Origin: Rhynchonema sp. JSB1_4
Lineage: Eukaryota > Nematoda > Chromadorea > Monhysterida > Xyalidae
NCBI GenBank assembly: GCA_030248065.1
Contig: JASAMV010004847.1
Coordinates: 1 to 64,000 of the forward strand
DNA: 64,000 nucleotides
Direction: 5' to 3'
Part shown: positions 1-13,225 of the stretch, one piece after another
Numbering within the stretch: the stretch's first letter is position 1
How the letters are laid out: each line of letters opens with the position of its first letter
Notes under the pieces: model-generated
What the model was told of the DNA's origin: nothing
Database searches by the model: none
What the model saw: the letters and a program-made list of their open reading frames with translations, nothing else
Made by a program: the position numbers and the translations under genes

Positions 1-97
1 ATGCAATTCAATCCGATCAGTAAGTTTGATAGAGGGTACATATTACGTTTATAGAAAAATAAAAACAATGAACACTATTGTGGTCAACAAAACCAAC

Positions 98-3000
98 GTG
101 TACGTCCCATCCTTATCAGTCACAGCCGAATGTTCTATCTTCTCAGCGACACTCGATCGCATCGTGATTGAAACATCAGCCAGCGGTGGTTCGGTGCGAC
201 CGTGTACGAACTTGCCCTTCTCGCCCGTGAATTTAGGCAACTCTAATTGGCAATCATCTAGAAACGAATGAGAGAAACTTTTGAAAAATGCAGAGAGACG
301 CCCACCAACGAAACTAGCCGTCAAGGATAATGCACGTGCAGTCAGAAATGCAACGTCAGCGTTCCAAGTCTGATGTTACGCGCGAACTATACACGCATGG
401 AGCGCAATTTTAGGCGAATGCTGGTAAGTGAAACGCCTTCAAATGTTAACAATTGTAGAGGAATTTATCCACACTTGCCCACTCTGTATCAAAATAACTG
501 TCGAAACGCATAAAAGCAACACCCCTCGTTTTTGGTCTTGTGGCTTTTTTATTGTCGGGGCTATGGGAGGTTTTTTGGGAGACTCACACCAACAGCGAAG
601 CGAACTGACCAGCAACTTTCACGACCAAATCATCCGGCTCAAACAGATAGGTGGCAGATTTTGGCACAATTCTATATTCCGCATGAGGTTTCGCATCATA
701 ATCATATGAGTAGACCGTCCATTTTGGTGCACGTTCACTCGTGGTACCGTCCAACGGTGTCTGTTGACGCAGCTCGAGGCTCTCTGACTCCACTGAGTCT
801 GCGGTGCCGCTGCAAGCATTTAGATGGGTATTCTGAGGTCGACTTGTAGCTGTAATTGGTATGTCAGTCAGTCAGGCAGAAAGTTTACTCAGACCGACTG
901 ATACCTCGGCTGACATGGCATTGACAACGAGAACTGAGCGACGGGCAGCTGTTTTGTAGCTTCAGATATAACCAGTGCCCGTCACAACGCATGCGCGTTT
1001 GAGCGTCAATCTGTCTGACCATACTTCAACACTACATGCTGATGCACAAACGTGCTGCATTGCATTGTGAATCCCGCATAAATGGGCACGACAAGAAACT
1101 GACAGCCAATCGTGTTCTCATTGACCGCGCCTTCTTCGGAGCCACGGCTGGTTTGGCCGGCGGCTCAGATCCTAATTGCCTCCCGTTGATGGCCGTTGAA
1201 TCCAACAATGAACAGAGGCCAAACAGACGAGCTGGACAAGACAGGCTGCGCATAACTTGCGCCGTACGCGTGTTCATGAAAATGTCGACAAACATCAGAT
1301 CATTTTACATACTGAAACCCAACCTATAAACGACCATCTGTACTCTGTCCGCGTCAGCAATGGATTGCGGCATGTGCAGCACACCGGACAGTCGATGTTT
1401 CACAGCGATTATATTGATGGCGTCGGAAGACTCGGTGTTGTAGATCGCCTGCTCCGGTTGAAATGTGTGACACGATGACGTAGTTAGTTCGTATTTGCCT
1501 GCAAATTTCATTGGTCGAGTCTTGGAACAAGTCGCACATGGATGGTGCACCAGATATTCAGCTGCGAGGATCTGCAGAACGACTACCCTTGTGCATAGCG
1601 ATTACTTTTGGACCGATACTTCGGTTACCTACCAATTACTATTGTGACGATGGGTAGAGTCCCCTTGGCATGGTGTTGAGGTTTATACTGTCCAGGTATA
1701 ATGAGTGGTCGGCATTGAATATACACAATATCGGGTCGGATATACGAACACACACACGTTGAATATAACACAAGCTGACTTGAATCTAACTTCGTCACAA
1801 TGTATACACACAAGTTCCACAAGTTCCCAACTGTGCATGCTAGGCTGTTTGCAAGAGAAATACGCGCTTATCACAAAGTCATGCGCGGTAGGGTGGGGTC
1901 GACAACCCCGAAAAAAAACCCCGAAAAAAAACGCCGAAAAAAAACCCCGAAAAATAAAAACCCCGAAAATAAAACCCCGAAAACGAAAAACCCCGAAAAA
2001 ACAACCCCGAAAACGAAAAACCCCGAAAAATATAAAATGTGTGGAAAACAATTCTTTTTTTTAGAGAAGGGTATTCATCTCGTTCGTGCACCAAAAAAAT
2101 GGGCACTGGTACAGTTCGGGCACAAGTTAGGTAATTCTCCTTTGGTCATGTCTTCCTGGCTGGCAGCCTAAGCCTAAGCCTAACCCTAAATGAAGGCCTA
2201 TTCCGTTAAACTTTTGTGGATGTTGCCTTCATGTGGCCAGGTCTTCCTGGCTGGCAGCCTAAGCCTAAGCCTAACCCTGAAGGAAAGCCTGAGCAGTTAG
2301 GTTTTTGTGGAAGTTTTCTTCAAATGGACAGGTCTTCCTGGCTGGCAGCCTAAGCCTAAGCCTAACCCTGAAAGAAAGCATGTGCAGGTGTACATTTGTG
2401 GATGTTTCCTTCATATGGACACGTCTTCCTGGCTGGCAGCCTAAGCCTAAGCCTATGAACAAGCTTAAGCCCAAGTCTAGGTTCAAGTCTGATCCGAAGC
2501 CAATTTATCAAGTGTAGGGGTGATGTTTCACTCGTGGGTCACGAGCGACATGAATACCCACCTCCAACAAGATTTTTTTTCATCACTGACATTTTTTTAT
2601 TTTTCGGGGTTTTTCGTTTTCGGGGTTTTTTTTCGGGGTTTTCCGTTTCGGGGTTTTTTTTCGGGGTTTTCGACGGCCACCGCGCGGTAGGTCAGACACA
2701 ACATACCACTGAAGTTCACGTGCATGAATTGTCACTACAATTACCATTACCTTTACATTGAAGACTCAGCCTTACTTAATCATGTTCCCAAAGATGCACA
2801 AATTAGTAGCCACTGACCAGCCACAGGCACACAGAATCGATTTTCGCCCGCCTTCAGTGCTTCAGTTCCTTTCACCAAATCGCTGCCCGTAAATCTCCAG
2901 CTCTGAAATGTGCTGTGTAGTATTGAACAAAGAACAAGCCAGTGGATATGACAAACAAACTGACCAATTTAGCATCATTGCTTATCCTGACTTTGGCCCA

Positions 3001-6000
3001 GAATCCGGTTTGTCTGAAATTGACGCCCGTGACGTCATTGTGTTCGACCAGTGTTGACAGCTCGGTCTTCTCCCAGCAGTAGCCATCCGACACGATGCGG
3101 ACTGCAGACCGAAGCAGGTTTGTAAACCAGCAAGGCAAACATGGTTTCTTTTTTTTGTTTGGCTTGTACATGGCGATAGAGTTCTACTACTAGTTTCGAT
3201 CAGCGTAGAAGTTGTTCTTTCTGTCATGCGCACAATGAACTACTTTTCCACTGGTCGTGCACAGTGCTTCTGTTCTCTGCCGCCAAATACGCTGCAAACG
3301 AAATCTAGGCCCTGTCGCTGTTCAACTGCAATCGTACGACCAAAAATGCCGCGAGCAACCAACTTGTATATCTTCCAGGCAGCACATTGACGAGTTCAAA
3401 TGGCATGACCTGTTCTTGTCCTTGCACGTTAACACTCGATATCAACACTCCATCGCTGTTGACGGCTTCGATGGTCAACGGACGACAGCGCGTTGAGCAT
3501 TGCACCTCAACCATGCACGTGCGCGTTACAAGAGTACAAAATAATGCAGCTCGCGTGTTTTTGGCGTCACCAAGACCAAATACACTCGCTATGACAATTT
3601 CGTGGAAACTGTCCATGATGTCTGTCTCAAACATGTCTCAAGAATTGCGTTTCTGACCTGTCCAGACAGTGTGGCTGCAAATTGACGGAAATCCACATTG
3701 CTGATTGGCTGGTCTTTGAGTGTCACTCGCTGACTCGACGGCACCAATGATACACCAGCTGATTTCTCGTTGGGCAATAATTGGGGCTGAAGAAACGGCC
3801 AGTGTCACGCTGCGCAGATGAAAATACTAATATCATGCCTCGGCAGGTAACATGCACGTTGCTGGCATGGCTATCTGGGTCGACTCGGGCCTTATCGTCA
3901 GCCTGATTTGTTATATGACAATGTTTGGTGGTTTTGTAATTTGTAAAGGCAAACTACGCCAACAACGAGCTCGATTTCGGAGCTGGCAGAATAGTGCAAC
4001 ATTTATACGTGGCTGCTGATTTGGGAAATGTTACACATTCTATTCGTTTTGAATACACACCACCTTCGAAATCCTGCTCGTGTTGGTGTAGTTTGCCTTT
4101 AAGTTCGACTAGCGTAATAGTTGCTCAAAGAGTCTGAAGAAACAATTTCCCAAGATTACCAAAAATGTTCCGCGTCTCATCTCAAAAGATTGCGCGGTGA
4201 ATCCCAAAGGGTCAGATTGCCACGTGTACCACAAGCCGAAGCGAAATCAATCACTCTACACTGTCGAATCCTAAACTGGATGCGGATAAAGATAGCAAAG
4301 ATTTTCAAAAACACAGAAATATACCTCGAACGTGTAACTGCCTGGTGTCAACATGATACAGAAGCCGCCGTCCTTGTCCGTGGTCAATGAATCCGCCTTG
4401 TTTTTGCCTGATGTACAAAGGACACGTCGTTGTTGGAGACGGGGCAGCGAGTCCGGGTAGTTGTCGAACAGCACACTGCCGCACACTTGGAACCTGCAAG
4501 CAAGTGGAGCGTTGCAAACAATGAAGAAATGTTATAAATATTCAGCTGAGAACGGGTTTCTCTCTCCAGCGAGAAATTTTCGAAAGTGTGCAAATGCACA
4601 CACTCGGTAGATCTGGTTAACCAGCCAGCACCATTTCTCTTCACGAACACTTCTAAGTCTCGCAAACACGAAAAAGTTCAACGCTGTGTAATCCCAAAAC
4701 AGCTGACAGCTGGTGCAATATTTACGTCGCAATATTTTGTAGTTCTATACCACAGCGCAGCTCACTTTTTCACGATCACATCCTTGATATGCGCACTTGT
4801 CGGTGCCAAATCAATGATCAGCGGCTCAAACTTCATTTGTTCGGCATCAAACGTGATCGTGTACTTGCCACGTGTCATGTGCTCGAGCACGAACGCACCG
4901 TCGGCTGATGTTTCAGTGGTGCGTTTGTCGTTCACCAACACGCTCACTCGGGCTAATGGCGGACCCTGACACGTGAGGGCTTACTCGGCATCCTTGTAGC
5001 CGCAAGAAACTCAACGCCCAAATGGACTAATTGTAGGGCAATTTCAATTTTCAAGCACGTTAGCTCAATTCAACTGTCACAAAAATGAAAACAGTAAAAG
5101 TTTGACGCACCTGTGCAGTGGCCATCACTCGGCCGGACGCGGAGAAACCAGTGATTTCGAAGGTTTCCTGCAAAATTGGTCGTCTCGTCAGTCACCACTT
5201 TCGGTAGATTTTCAAACATGTTACCTGATTCGCAAAGGGGTCTCAATCTGACACGCACCGTTCTCATACATCCGCACTGATGATGCTCTGGTGCACAGTC
5301 CATGGGTGAAAATATGTCGAAACGGGTAACCCAAAAACACGCTGCACTTATTCATATTGCACGTGCATTGTCGTCACAGTCATGCAGTCAACTGTGTATC
5401 GTTAGTGAACACACCTTGAACTCAGCTGGTGCATTGGTGACCGACAGCGATGCCAGTTTCGGCTTCACGTCGAACCACACCCCCTGTGATGTTTCATGCA
5501 CGGCCGCAACCGAGTACTGACCGGGCGGCACACATGGGAATTCGAATCGACCCGTTTTGGCTGCTGACTTGACACGACAAATGTAGTGGTAGCCACTTGG
5601 GTGCAGACGGGCCAGGTTATGGGGCACGGTCGTGTCACATTTGGGTACCTGTGAACGGGAATAAAATGGATGAACGTTGCTTCTTGCTGATGAATTGGGC
5701 ACATTACGGGGGCTGACCGCGCATCTGCGGATGGACGAGTTTGCCAAATGTTTGGCCGAAACAGTATTTTGTGCTTTGTTTGACCAGCGTAAAAGCCGTA
5801 GTCTGTTGGCAAGCCAATGCTTTTAAAAAAATCCAATGCTAACCGCCCAACCACGCATTGCATGCGAGTCTGCGAATTTCACATTGACAATGACGTGAAA
5901 TGACACTCACATCCTTTGGATCCTGTGAAAAGAGCCAGAACTGCACGTCGCCAACAGATTTGCCTTCATCCGATACGCGACCCTGCAAAATAATTTGGTC

Positions 6001-8526
6001 GATAATATAGTTGTTGACCACGCTGCTCGAGCTTCAAATTCAGTACGATATACATACAGTACAGTATAGTACCCATCCCCCCTTTTCCCTCTTTGTCCCT
6101 TCCTCCACGTTCTAATGAAAAGAATAATGAGCGAATTCAAAAAAACTTAAAAAAATAATAAAATGTGTCGAAAACGATTGAATTCGATCAAATTTAAAAT
6201 TAAATTAAATTAAAATCTATAAAACACGTCGATTTCATAAAGACACCAATTTAGGAGCAAAAATAATTTTTTTCGGAAACTCAATTTCTCTTTCATTAGA
6301 ACGTGGAGGAAGGGAACAAGTCGGCCAGCAGCAACACAAAGTGCCATGAGCTGGTGGACGGACTATACATACACAACGGATGTTGCAAAAACAGGTGATT
6401 TTTTTTCAATTTCATTGGGTTGCACTCCATTATAGTGTTTCCTGTTTTTCTTGGTCCAAGGAAACGCGCGGGCCCGTGTTATAACTGAACTTCTAGTTGA
6501 GGTCGAGATTACAATTTCGATTCAATCAAGCAGCTGGCAAAAACGTGTCAAAGTTTGCCTGTGGAATCTAACAACAACAATGTTTCACATGCTCGCTGTG
6601 AGCTTTGTGCGTGTGTGCTGCCAGCATGTCAATGAAACATTTCACCATGTTTGCTGCTGAGTGTCGTGCTTGGATCAACAAGGACACATTCTTAATCTCT
6701 TTCATTGCTTTCTGAAATCTCGACCCCAAACTGGAGTTCGTGGGGTAGCTTGTTTCCTTTGACTTGCATAAAAAGGAAACACTATAGTTTTTAGAGACGG
6801 ATGTCATACTGTATATACTGATTTGGCCCAATTCGCTGCTGCTGATCTTATCCCGACGGCAAAACATTTTCAAACTCAACTGCGGTCACACACGCACACT
6901 AGCAGTGTGTATGGTTGGAATATGTTCTTGGAAATGTATTTGGGTCGGCGTCAAACTTGATCAACGCAGCACAGCCTAAGTTCTCTACCTGCTGTCTGAA
7001 AACAACTTTCACGCTCCTCCAAATTAGTGGCGTGCGAAAATTCCAAATCAACCTCAATTCAAAAACGCCACGTGACCACAAGAGCAGATTCGATCTTGTC
7101 ACCACATTTGACATAAGCGATACCAGAGGTCTTCACAAATGCGTGCAACATTCAGAAGCGCACCGTTAGCGCGTATCCCGATATGACCAAATCAGCGTCC
7201 ACTTTCACAGCACTGTCAGCCACGTTCACATTGGCCTCGGTGCGGGCGGCGCACATCGACTGCTCACCACCGACGATCTTGTACTCGCCCGGCATGACAC
7301 CCTCGAATTTGTAACTGAAAATAACAATGAAGAGGAAATTTTCCGCTAAAATGGTACATAAAAGCACACGTGCCCTCTATAACTGCGCATGGACCACATC
7401 AACTTTTCGCATCCGCGGATGCGGCGTCATGAATATTTAAGCTGGTCTAGATTAGAGAGTCAAAACTAACTAACTAACACAAAAACTGCAAACAAAAGTC
7501 AACAAACTCCTCCTCTGCTTTGTGACCTTCTCCATTAAATTGAATTCTGGTGATGGCCCCACAAAACTATCCCCAAAGAACACCTCCTATGTCGCTGTGA
7601 CCAACCTTCCCCCTTCCACAGTGGCGGTCGATTGGAGCACTTTGGTGCCCTGCATCAAATCAACCTTGAATCCTTGCGGACCGACTGATTTTTCACCGCT
7701 GCGCACCTGAAAGCATACGACCTAGTGCATTGACCAAACAGGTAAAAGGTCTCGAAACCAACCTGTCCCATGATGGGGAATCCTTGAAACTGAAAGTTGA
7801 TGTCATCACCACGACTGCACGCGTCCGTTTCACCATCTACGATTAGCTCCACTGATTCGGGCTCTGAACACGATGCGACCTTGTTGGCTTCAACAAACAT
7901 TTCACAAAAAAATCAGCCCATGTATAAACAACAATGACCGACCAAATTTCCATCCATGTGGCGGATGCACTCGCAACACATACGAGCCCTTGCTGTACAC
8001 AGGGATCATGTAATAGCCATTGTTCGGGGCACAATCGGTCTCGTATTTCAGGTTACCCTCAGGCGTATAGAGCTTGACCTGCAGTTGCAGTAATGAAACC
8101 GTGAACCGCATCCATTGCGTTTTGATTAATTTGCACAAAGCCGATGATTTTTGTTGGCCAGCACTTTATACAAGGATGCGCGCCTATCCTTTTGCGCACA
8201 GTGTAAACTTAAGTTGAAAAAACCATGATGCCAAGAGAAAGTAAACCTTGCTCATTTAAGTTTTGCGTTTGTTCTGATCGTCACATGACGACCGACGGTA
8301 AAAAAAGTACTAAAAAGGCAATGCCTTCTCAGGATATCACCAGTTTTTCAAGCACAACACGACCCACCAGCACTTTCTCATACGCGATGGGTGTTTCAGA
8401 CTTGATGAATCCTCCACAACTGTACACGTCTTCAGCGTCAGCCGACACCATACAATGACTGAATGTCAACAGCAACACACATGTGTGCACGATCATGCTG
8501 AGTGGTTGCCAAAGTGAACACAACAT
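98..8526 (-). CDS. NOMO: Nodal modulator (NOMO), 5' part, 16 exons; 3' end beyond window
   Basis: NOMO is an ER-lumenal protein of tandem Ig/prealbumin-like domains with one C-terminal membrane anchor; it works in the multipass-translocon (BOS) complex with TMEM147 and nicalin. Exons 5' to 3': 8368-8526, 7943-8078, 7763-7863, 7606-7706, 7164-7314, 5911-5982, 5415-5648, 5111-5167, 4766-4965, 4325-4493, 3658-3786, 3364-3505, 2992-3101, ~1324-1571, 610-809, ~98-257. Phases agree at the junctions. Exon 1 starts at MLCSLWQPLS with a hydrophobic signal peptide, then VYSCGGFIKS. Exon 2 has YETDCAPNNGYYMIP and PPHGW, hallmarks of vertebrate NOMO. Later matches include PGEYKI, CGSVLFDNYPDSL, VLPGRY, GYCWEK and NFRQTGF in family order. 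About 790 of ~1,200 residues are present. The 5' edge of exon 14 is least certain; a short exon before it may be missing. Identity is sure, exact junctions moderately so. Confidence 0.93.
1883..2690. mobile_element. MITE-like element with CCCCGAAAA arrays and internal 91-bp tandem repeat (copy 1)
   Basis: The left arm (about 1883-2030) is an array of ACCCCGAAAA units.  The right arm (about 2600-2690) is its inverse, TTTTCGGGG. The outer edges also match in inverse, around GCGCGGTAG. Between them are about 3.4 copies of a 91-bp repeat. It lies in a NOMO intron, inside the gap before the least certain NOMO exon. A diverged second copy is at 42117-42560. No coding potential is seen; the superfamily is not determined. 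Confidence 0.7.
2151..2460. repeat. 91-bp tandem repeat containing GCCTAA runs
   Basis: TCTTCCTGGCTGGCAGCC recurs at about 2151, 2242, 2333 and 2424, a regular 91-bp period. Each unit continues with two or three GCCTAA hexamers and CCTAACCCTGAA. GCCTAA is the complement of TTAGGC, the canonical nematode telomere unit, but here it is short and mixed, so it is telomere-like only. The period recurs in the copy at 42.3-42.4 kb. Confidence 0.8.
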
Positions 8527-9122
8527 ATTGACCAGGCTGTTGCGCTGGCTTCTGCTCTAAAATTGAACGTCGCAAAACAATATCACTATTCCGGCAGGCA
8601 AAAAATGTGACAGTATGAAAATGCAGTCACTGTTTTCACGTTCGTAGGCTCACGAGCTAACGGGGGCCGGAAAGTCAAAGCTTAGGCGCTTCCATGCGAC
8701 TCCAAATTTAACTTATTCAAAACAAATTCCATATTAATCACAAACGAATTTTGGAATTCATGTAGGTAATGCTGGTATCAATAATGAGCTGCACCAGCGC
8801 GCACATCGCAACGCAATGACAACTAATAATATTCGATTCGATTGAGCTACTGTTATTTTAGACAACAAACAATTTAAAACAAAATATGCGTTGATTAGCA
8901 CAAATTCGACCACAAATTAGAAGGCTACGCTTTCGAAACCGGTAATAGCATTTCGACCAGAAGAGAACTGACAAGCTTAGTGCCAAGTAGAAATTGTGCA
9001 GAGTAGAAATTAAAAACGTGTTCTCAAAACAGACAAAGCGCAAAACAAGCAATGTTCACGCAAAACACAACAAGTTTAACAATCGAACTTCCAAAATCCT
9101 ACCAAAATCTCCAAAGAATGCT
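8527..9122. other. Spacer between C1QBP stop and NOMO start
   Basis: About 0.6 kb of AT-rich sequence lies upstream of NOMO and downstream of C1QBP, which are both on the minus strand. It should hold the NOMO promoter and the C1QBP 3' UTR. I see no coding segment, clear TATA box or repeat. Confidence 0.5.
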
Positions 9123-11889
9123 CTACTTTCCAACGAACGCCTCAATCTTTTTCAGCAGATCCACATATTTCTGATGTTCATAGTCCGTGGCGCATTGAAT
9201 GTACGTAGACATGAACTCTGCATCAATGCCGCGATCCGACAGATAGTTGACGAAATGCTGGTAGAGTTTCTGTAAATGAAGGCGTATTAGAATCACAAAA
9301 GTCCAAAAAACATGAAATTGTCCAGGTGCAGTGTAGTTCCTGGGGGGAGGCCCCCTTGGGTACGTCTGTTCCCCCTCCATGGTACGCCTGCCCCACTCTT
9401 CCCCCTCCGGGTACGTCTGCTGTCTGCTCCCCAAATTTTTGCCTAAAATAGGCATTTTTAGGCATAAAATGAGTGATTTTTAGGTCAATGTCGTAAAAAA
9501 TCACCAAAATACCTTTTTTTATTGAGATTTTTTTCCAAAAAGGAAAATGAGTCAAATTTTCGACCTCAAAAAATGACTTTTCTCCAAATTTGGGTCATCC
9601 CCCTTCCCCCCAGGTGGGTACGTCTGTTCCCCGTCCGAAAAAAGGGGGTACCGCCTGTTCCCCCTCCGGACCAGGAACTACACTGTCCAGGTGCGTCAAG
9701 ACAAATAACAAGCGTTTTGTCACATGAACAAAATTTACAAGTATTAACGGAACCTCATCAATAATTCCACCCGACACGCTGTACGTCTTTTCATCAGCAC
9801 TCTCTGACGCGTCGTGCATGTAGATCTCGACGATTTCGAACGGTGCTGCAAATGTTGCCAATAAAGTACTCCTCTTTAGTTCGGCACATATTTTTTTAAA
9901 TATTTAAATACGGGTAGAAATGTAGAGTGACTCACGCTGTCCCTCTTCGACCATCGGTTCTGATTCGTACGGATCGCATTCAAATGCCAGTACTTGATCG
10001 TTACGTTGCACTTTCACAGTGAATACGGGTGTCGCTGCGCTCACGCCCTGCATTCAGAAAACAGAGCAGTTTCACAGCAGTCTGTATGCTTTGGTTTCCC
10101 GTTTGTTTTGACGTGCTTTTACAGGCGGACGCCGCATCAGGTCATCATCAGTGCGAACGCGCTACATCGTCACGTAATGTGATCCAAAATATGAGCAACA
10201 GGTTGTATAGCATGTACGCAAAATAGAAACGTTATCGTTTGAGTGCTAAAAGGCAGAGATAATCAAAATCAGATAATATACCAACATCGTCAGCGTCCAC
10301 CGGTGGTTGTTGTGCATCTGGCTGCTCATATTCGTCGTCCTGATGATACGGCTCATTTGGACTGATTGAATGGTTGACGTTGAATGTGACTGTGATCCTA
10401 AATTAAAGTCATTTTGTATTCTCACCTAGCAAGCTGTACATGGCAGTTCCCTACTATTCCCACATTTCGAAAACGTTGAGAAAATAAACGCAGCGATGGA
10501 AAACATCGAAAAACTGTGATTAATGTAGGCCCGTTTTTTTCAAATGTCGGCTCACCCAGTCCTCAAAAGCACTTTTACTCAGTAGCTGACGGACGCTTCG
10601 ATCAACCAACAAGGCAGAAAGAATGCAAAATAACGTATCAACGAGAATGCACACTTTTCATCATTGTGTTTTTTAGTGAGCGCCACCTCAGCTTCATTGG
10701 TCACCATCTGCCAGCCACGCACGTCCGCATCAGCCACATTCGGTCGATTCGCTAATTCGGCGTCGATCTCACCTTTCAGAACTTCGACCAGGGATGGACG
10801 CACTGGAAAAGTACGAGCACATCAGCGAACGGCGAAGGGATTTCAGGACGAACTCATCGAAAACTGCTCGTCTTGGGATGAGAACAGAGAGCAGAATCGG
10901 AGAGGGAGGGTGTCGGCCAGTTCTATCATTTCACTTGGACGTTCGGCGCTAACTTTCTGGTTTGGTTGGTGTTCGTGCTCGTGCTGCAATGTTACACTTG
11001 CTCTCACGTGCATATGCAATCGCCAAACTCGGACAAGTTGCAAACAAATGCTTCTTTCTGTCCATGTCCATCTCTATGTCCATTACATACCAGTAGGCCT
11101 CAATTATGAAATTTTTTAGCTCTTAATTAGAAGGAGTTTTGAAGAAAACTGACACCGAAACAATGTTTTCTGCTCCTTGGTGGAAAATTTGGGTCGAAGA
11201 AATCTGTTGAGAAAACTTTTCTCTGAACAAACTTGATGCTTTAACTGCAGGTTTTTTCAAAATGGGCCAGTGGCTCTTGATGGCTCGTTTCGTGCCAAAA
11301 ATCTAGTGGCTCATTCTTATTTAAGTACTGCCTGCCTGAAATGTTAGGGGCTCATTGGTGGCTGATTTGCCAAAATACCGTAACGTTGGTAATACAGCTC
11401 CCCCATCCCCCAGTAACAGAACGCCGCACAAACGACCCTAGTGAAGAAATGGAAGGCCAGGCCGGCCTTCTAATATCGGCTTTACGGTATTGTGGCCCAT
11501 TCAAAGTTGTTAGTGACCAAACGAGCCACAATTAGTGGCAGAAAAACCAGTTTGATTGTGAGTCTCCTCAAGAGCACACGCCGTCCCGCTCCTGAGGAGC
11601 CTCCAACCGCCCCCTTTTGATTAACCCCAGCTCCCCCCTTTATCCAAGTAGTGTGGGGTGGTACGTTCCCTGGGGGAACATCTTCCTGGGTCAGCAAAGC
11701 AACAAACGCACCCGTTGACGTGGCAATCGCTCTGACAATGCTGGACGGCTGTGATTGCATAAGACAAACATTGCTGATGCGAGTCGAAGCAGTGCACGGC
11801 AACGGGGCACGGAAATGATATGGACGTTTGGAACACAAATTCAGATTGTTGCCCAAAATGGCCATTAACGAACGACGAACGTGAGTCAT
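9123..11889 (-). CDS. C1QBP: C1QBP / p32 / MAM33 family mitochondrial matrix protein, complete, 6 exons
   Basis: p32 is an acidic, doughnut-shaped homotrimer of the mitochondrial matrix that supports mitochondrial ribosome function. Exons: 11712-11889, 10655-10802, 10286-10397, 9936-10047, 9754-9845, 9123-9269. All phases agree and give 262 aa (human 282). Exon 1 starts MTHVRRSLMAILG and is rich in Arg/Ser without acidic residues, as expected for a mitochondrial presequence. Exon 2 (LVEVLKGEIDAE) is the first family helix. Exon 3 has ITVTFNVNHS followed by an acidic loop, matching the family's ITVTFNINNS. The last exon has LYQHFVNYLSDRGID and YEHQKYVDLLKKIEAFV, matching the conserved C-terminal helices. 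The family's Asp/Glu-rich loops are kept. The last intron carries a hAT-type MITE; intron 1 carries another small repeat. NOMO follows downstream on the same strand. Confidence 0.93.
9329..9685 (+). mobile_element. hAT-type MITE A1 (357 bp), arm motif GGTACGTCTGTTCCCC
   Basis: Perfect inverted ends CAGTGTAGTTCCTGG / CCAGGAACTACACTG are flanked by a perfect 8-bp target duplication, TCCAGGTG (9321-9328 and 9686-9693). Eight-base duplications and CAGTG ends are hAT hallmarks. The left arm has about three copies of GGTACGTCTGTTCCCC and the right arm two, all in the same orientation. The core is AT-rich with repeated TTTTAGGC. No transposase is encoded. It sits in C1QBP intron 5. Confidence 0.92.
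11371..11497. mobile_element. Small fold-back element with TACCGTAA ends
   Basis: GCCAAAATACCGTAACG at the left is nearly the inverse of the right end (CTTTACGGTATTGTGGC) about 110 bp away. TACCGTA ends recur in the larger CCCC-rich element at 34.3-36.5 kb. It lies in C1QBP intron 1. Confidence 0.45.
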
Positions 11890-12054
11890 GGTAATTGATC
11901 TGGCGATCAGGGTTCGGCCTTGCTTGCTAAAAGGAAAGGCAGACCGTTAATTACCTTTGTTGACCGAATTTGCGGTGCTTCCGATGCCGACGACGATGTG
12001 CCTGTGCCTGGTGCAGTGGTCTGGCGTTGCGCAAAAAGATAACGTAAAATCTAA

Positions 12055-12415
12055 AATACAAGGGGGGCTGTATTTTTCACTGACCCCTTTTAGGGGGCTG
12101 TATTTTTGGGGGGCTCTTTTTGGGGCTGTATTTTTTCGCTGCTCAAAATCTCAAAAAATATTCCCAAAAATGCCCCTATGATGTCAGGGTGTTACTGGTC
12201 ATTATTGAGTGCTTTTAGGTGCAAATCTTCCATAAAAGGCTTTACGTCATCATATACTAACTCAACCACAAACGTTGCACATAAGGTGTCTGGTGTCTCA
12301 TACAAGAACTTGCCTTTACGACCCCAAAGCGGGGAATTCCAAGTTGGGGGGGGGCTATATTTTTGGAGGCTCTATTTTTGGGGGCTCTATTTCAGGGAAT
12401 ACGGTAATTGCCGCT
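12055..12415. mobile_element. MITE of the GGGGGCTCTATTTTT family (approximate ends)
   Basis: Both sides of this block carry copies of GGGGGCTGTATTTTT or GGGGGCTCTATTTTT, and its right edge is TACGGTAA. The same motif, in the complementary CCCC form, occurs at 34.3-36.5 kb, 28.4 kb and 54.6 kb. Ends are approximate and no target duplication was identified. Confidence 0.5.
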
Positions 12416-12972
12416 GTTAAAGTTAGAAAATAGCGAAAACAAGCCATTTTTAGGGGCATTATTAACAACGATTTCTTCGTCGGGGGGCCAAATGAAAAAT
12501 ATAACTCCCAATAATTGCCCCCCCCCATAAATGAACCCCCAAAATGACCCCAGTCAGTCGTTAAATAAAAACACCGACTTTGAGCAATTTTTAGTCAAAA
12601 ATGTCCATTTTGGGGTCGATTTTTGTTGACGGTAGATAGACTAGTCTATAAGTGTCGACGATAGATAGATGAACTTGGGGGACCCCCTTCGGAGCTCCCC
12701 GCGGTAAAAGAAAATTTCAAAAGCGTCAAATCCATTCTTTCGTTTTGATTTCTTCAAGGTGTGTGGAAAACCACTACGATTTGAAGTGCGACGTCCGGAT
12801 GCAAAAACCGATGTGCATGACAACAATGGTGCAACTCAGAAAAGCGCATGTCGAGCATGAAGGATTGAACACAAACGTGCGGGAAAATGTTTCAGTTCTT
12901 TGCAAGTCTGGTCACTCACATCAGGCGGAAATTTGTGCAAAAGTACACAAAAAAGTGCACCCTGCAGAGGCT

Positions 12973-13046
12973 CTGGGGGGAAGACTGATTATGGATTTGA
13001 AAATAAAACGGATTAAACGGAATCCGCATAATCAGCCTTCCCCCAG
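12973..13046. mobile_element. 74-bp fold-back element, AATCCG motif
   Basis: CTGGGGGGAAGACTGATTAT at the left is closely matched in inverse by ATAATCAGCCTTCCCCCAG at the right, around AAACGGATTAAACGG. The same ends and the AATCCGTTT motif recur at 33.8-34.0 kb. Confidence 0.65.
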
Positions 13047-13100
13047 GGCCGTTTCCCAAAAAGACTGATTACGAGTGCTATGCATGCCACGCATGTATTC

Positions 13101-13225
13101 AGCCTAAGCCCAAACCTAAGTTTAAGCCTGAGTCAAGGCCCAAGCCTAAATATGTGCGCAAACGTGAGCCTAAGCCTAAGCCTAAGCCTGAACTCAAGCC
13201 TAAGCCCAAGCCTTGGTTCAGGACT
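13101..13225. repeat. Degenerate GCCTAA / GCCCAA tract
   Basis: About 120 bp consist mostly of GCCTAA hexamers mixed with variants such as GCCCAA and GCCTGA. It resembles the internal part of the 91-bp repeats at 2.2 kb, without their spacer sequence. Confidence 0.6.
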
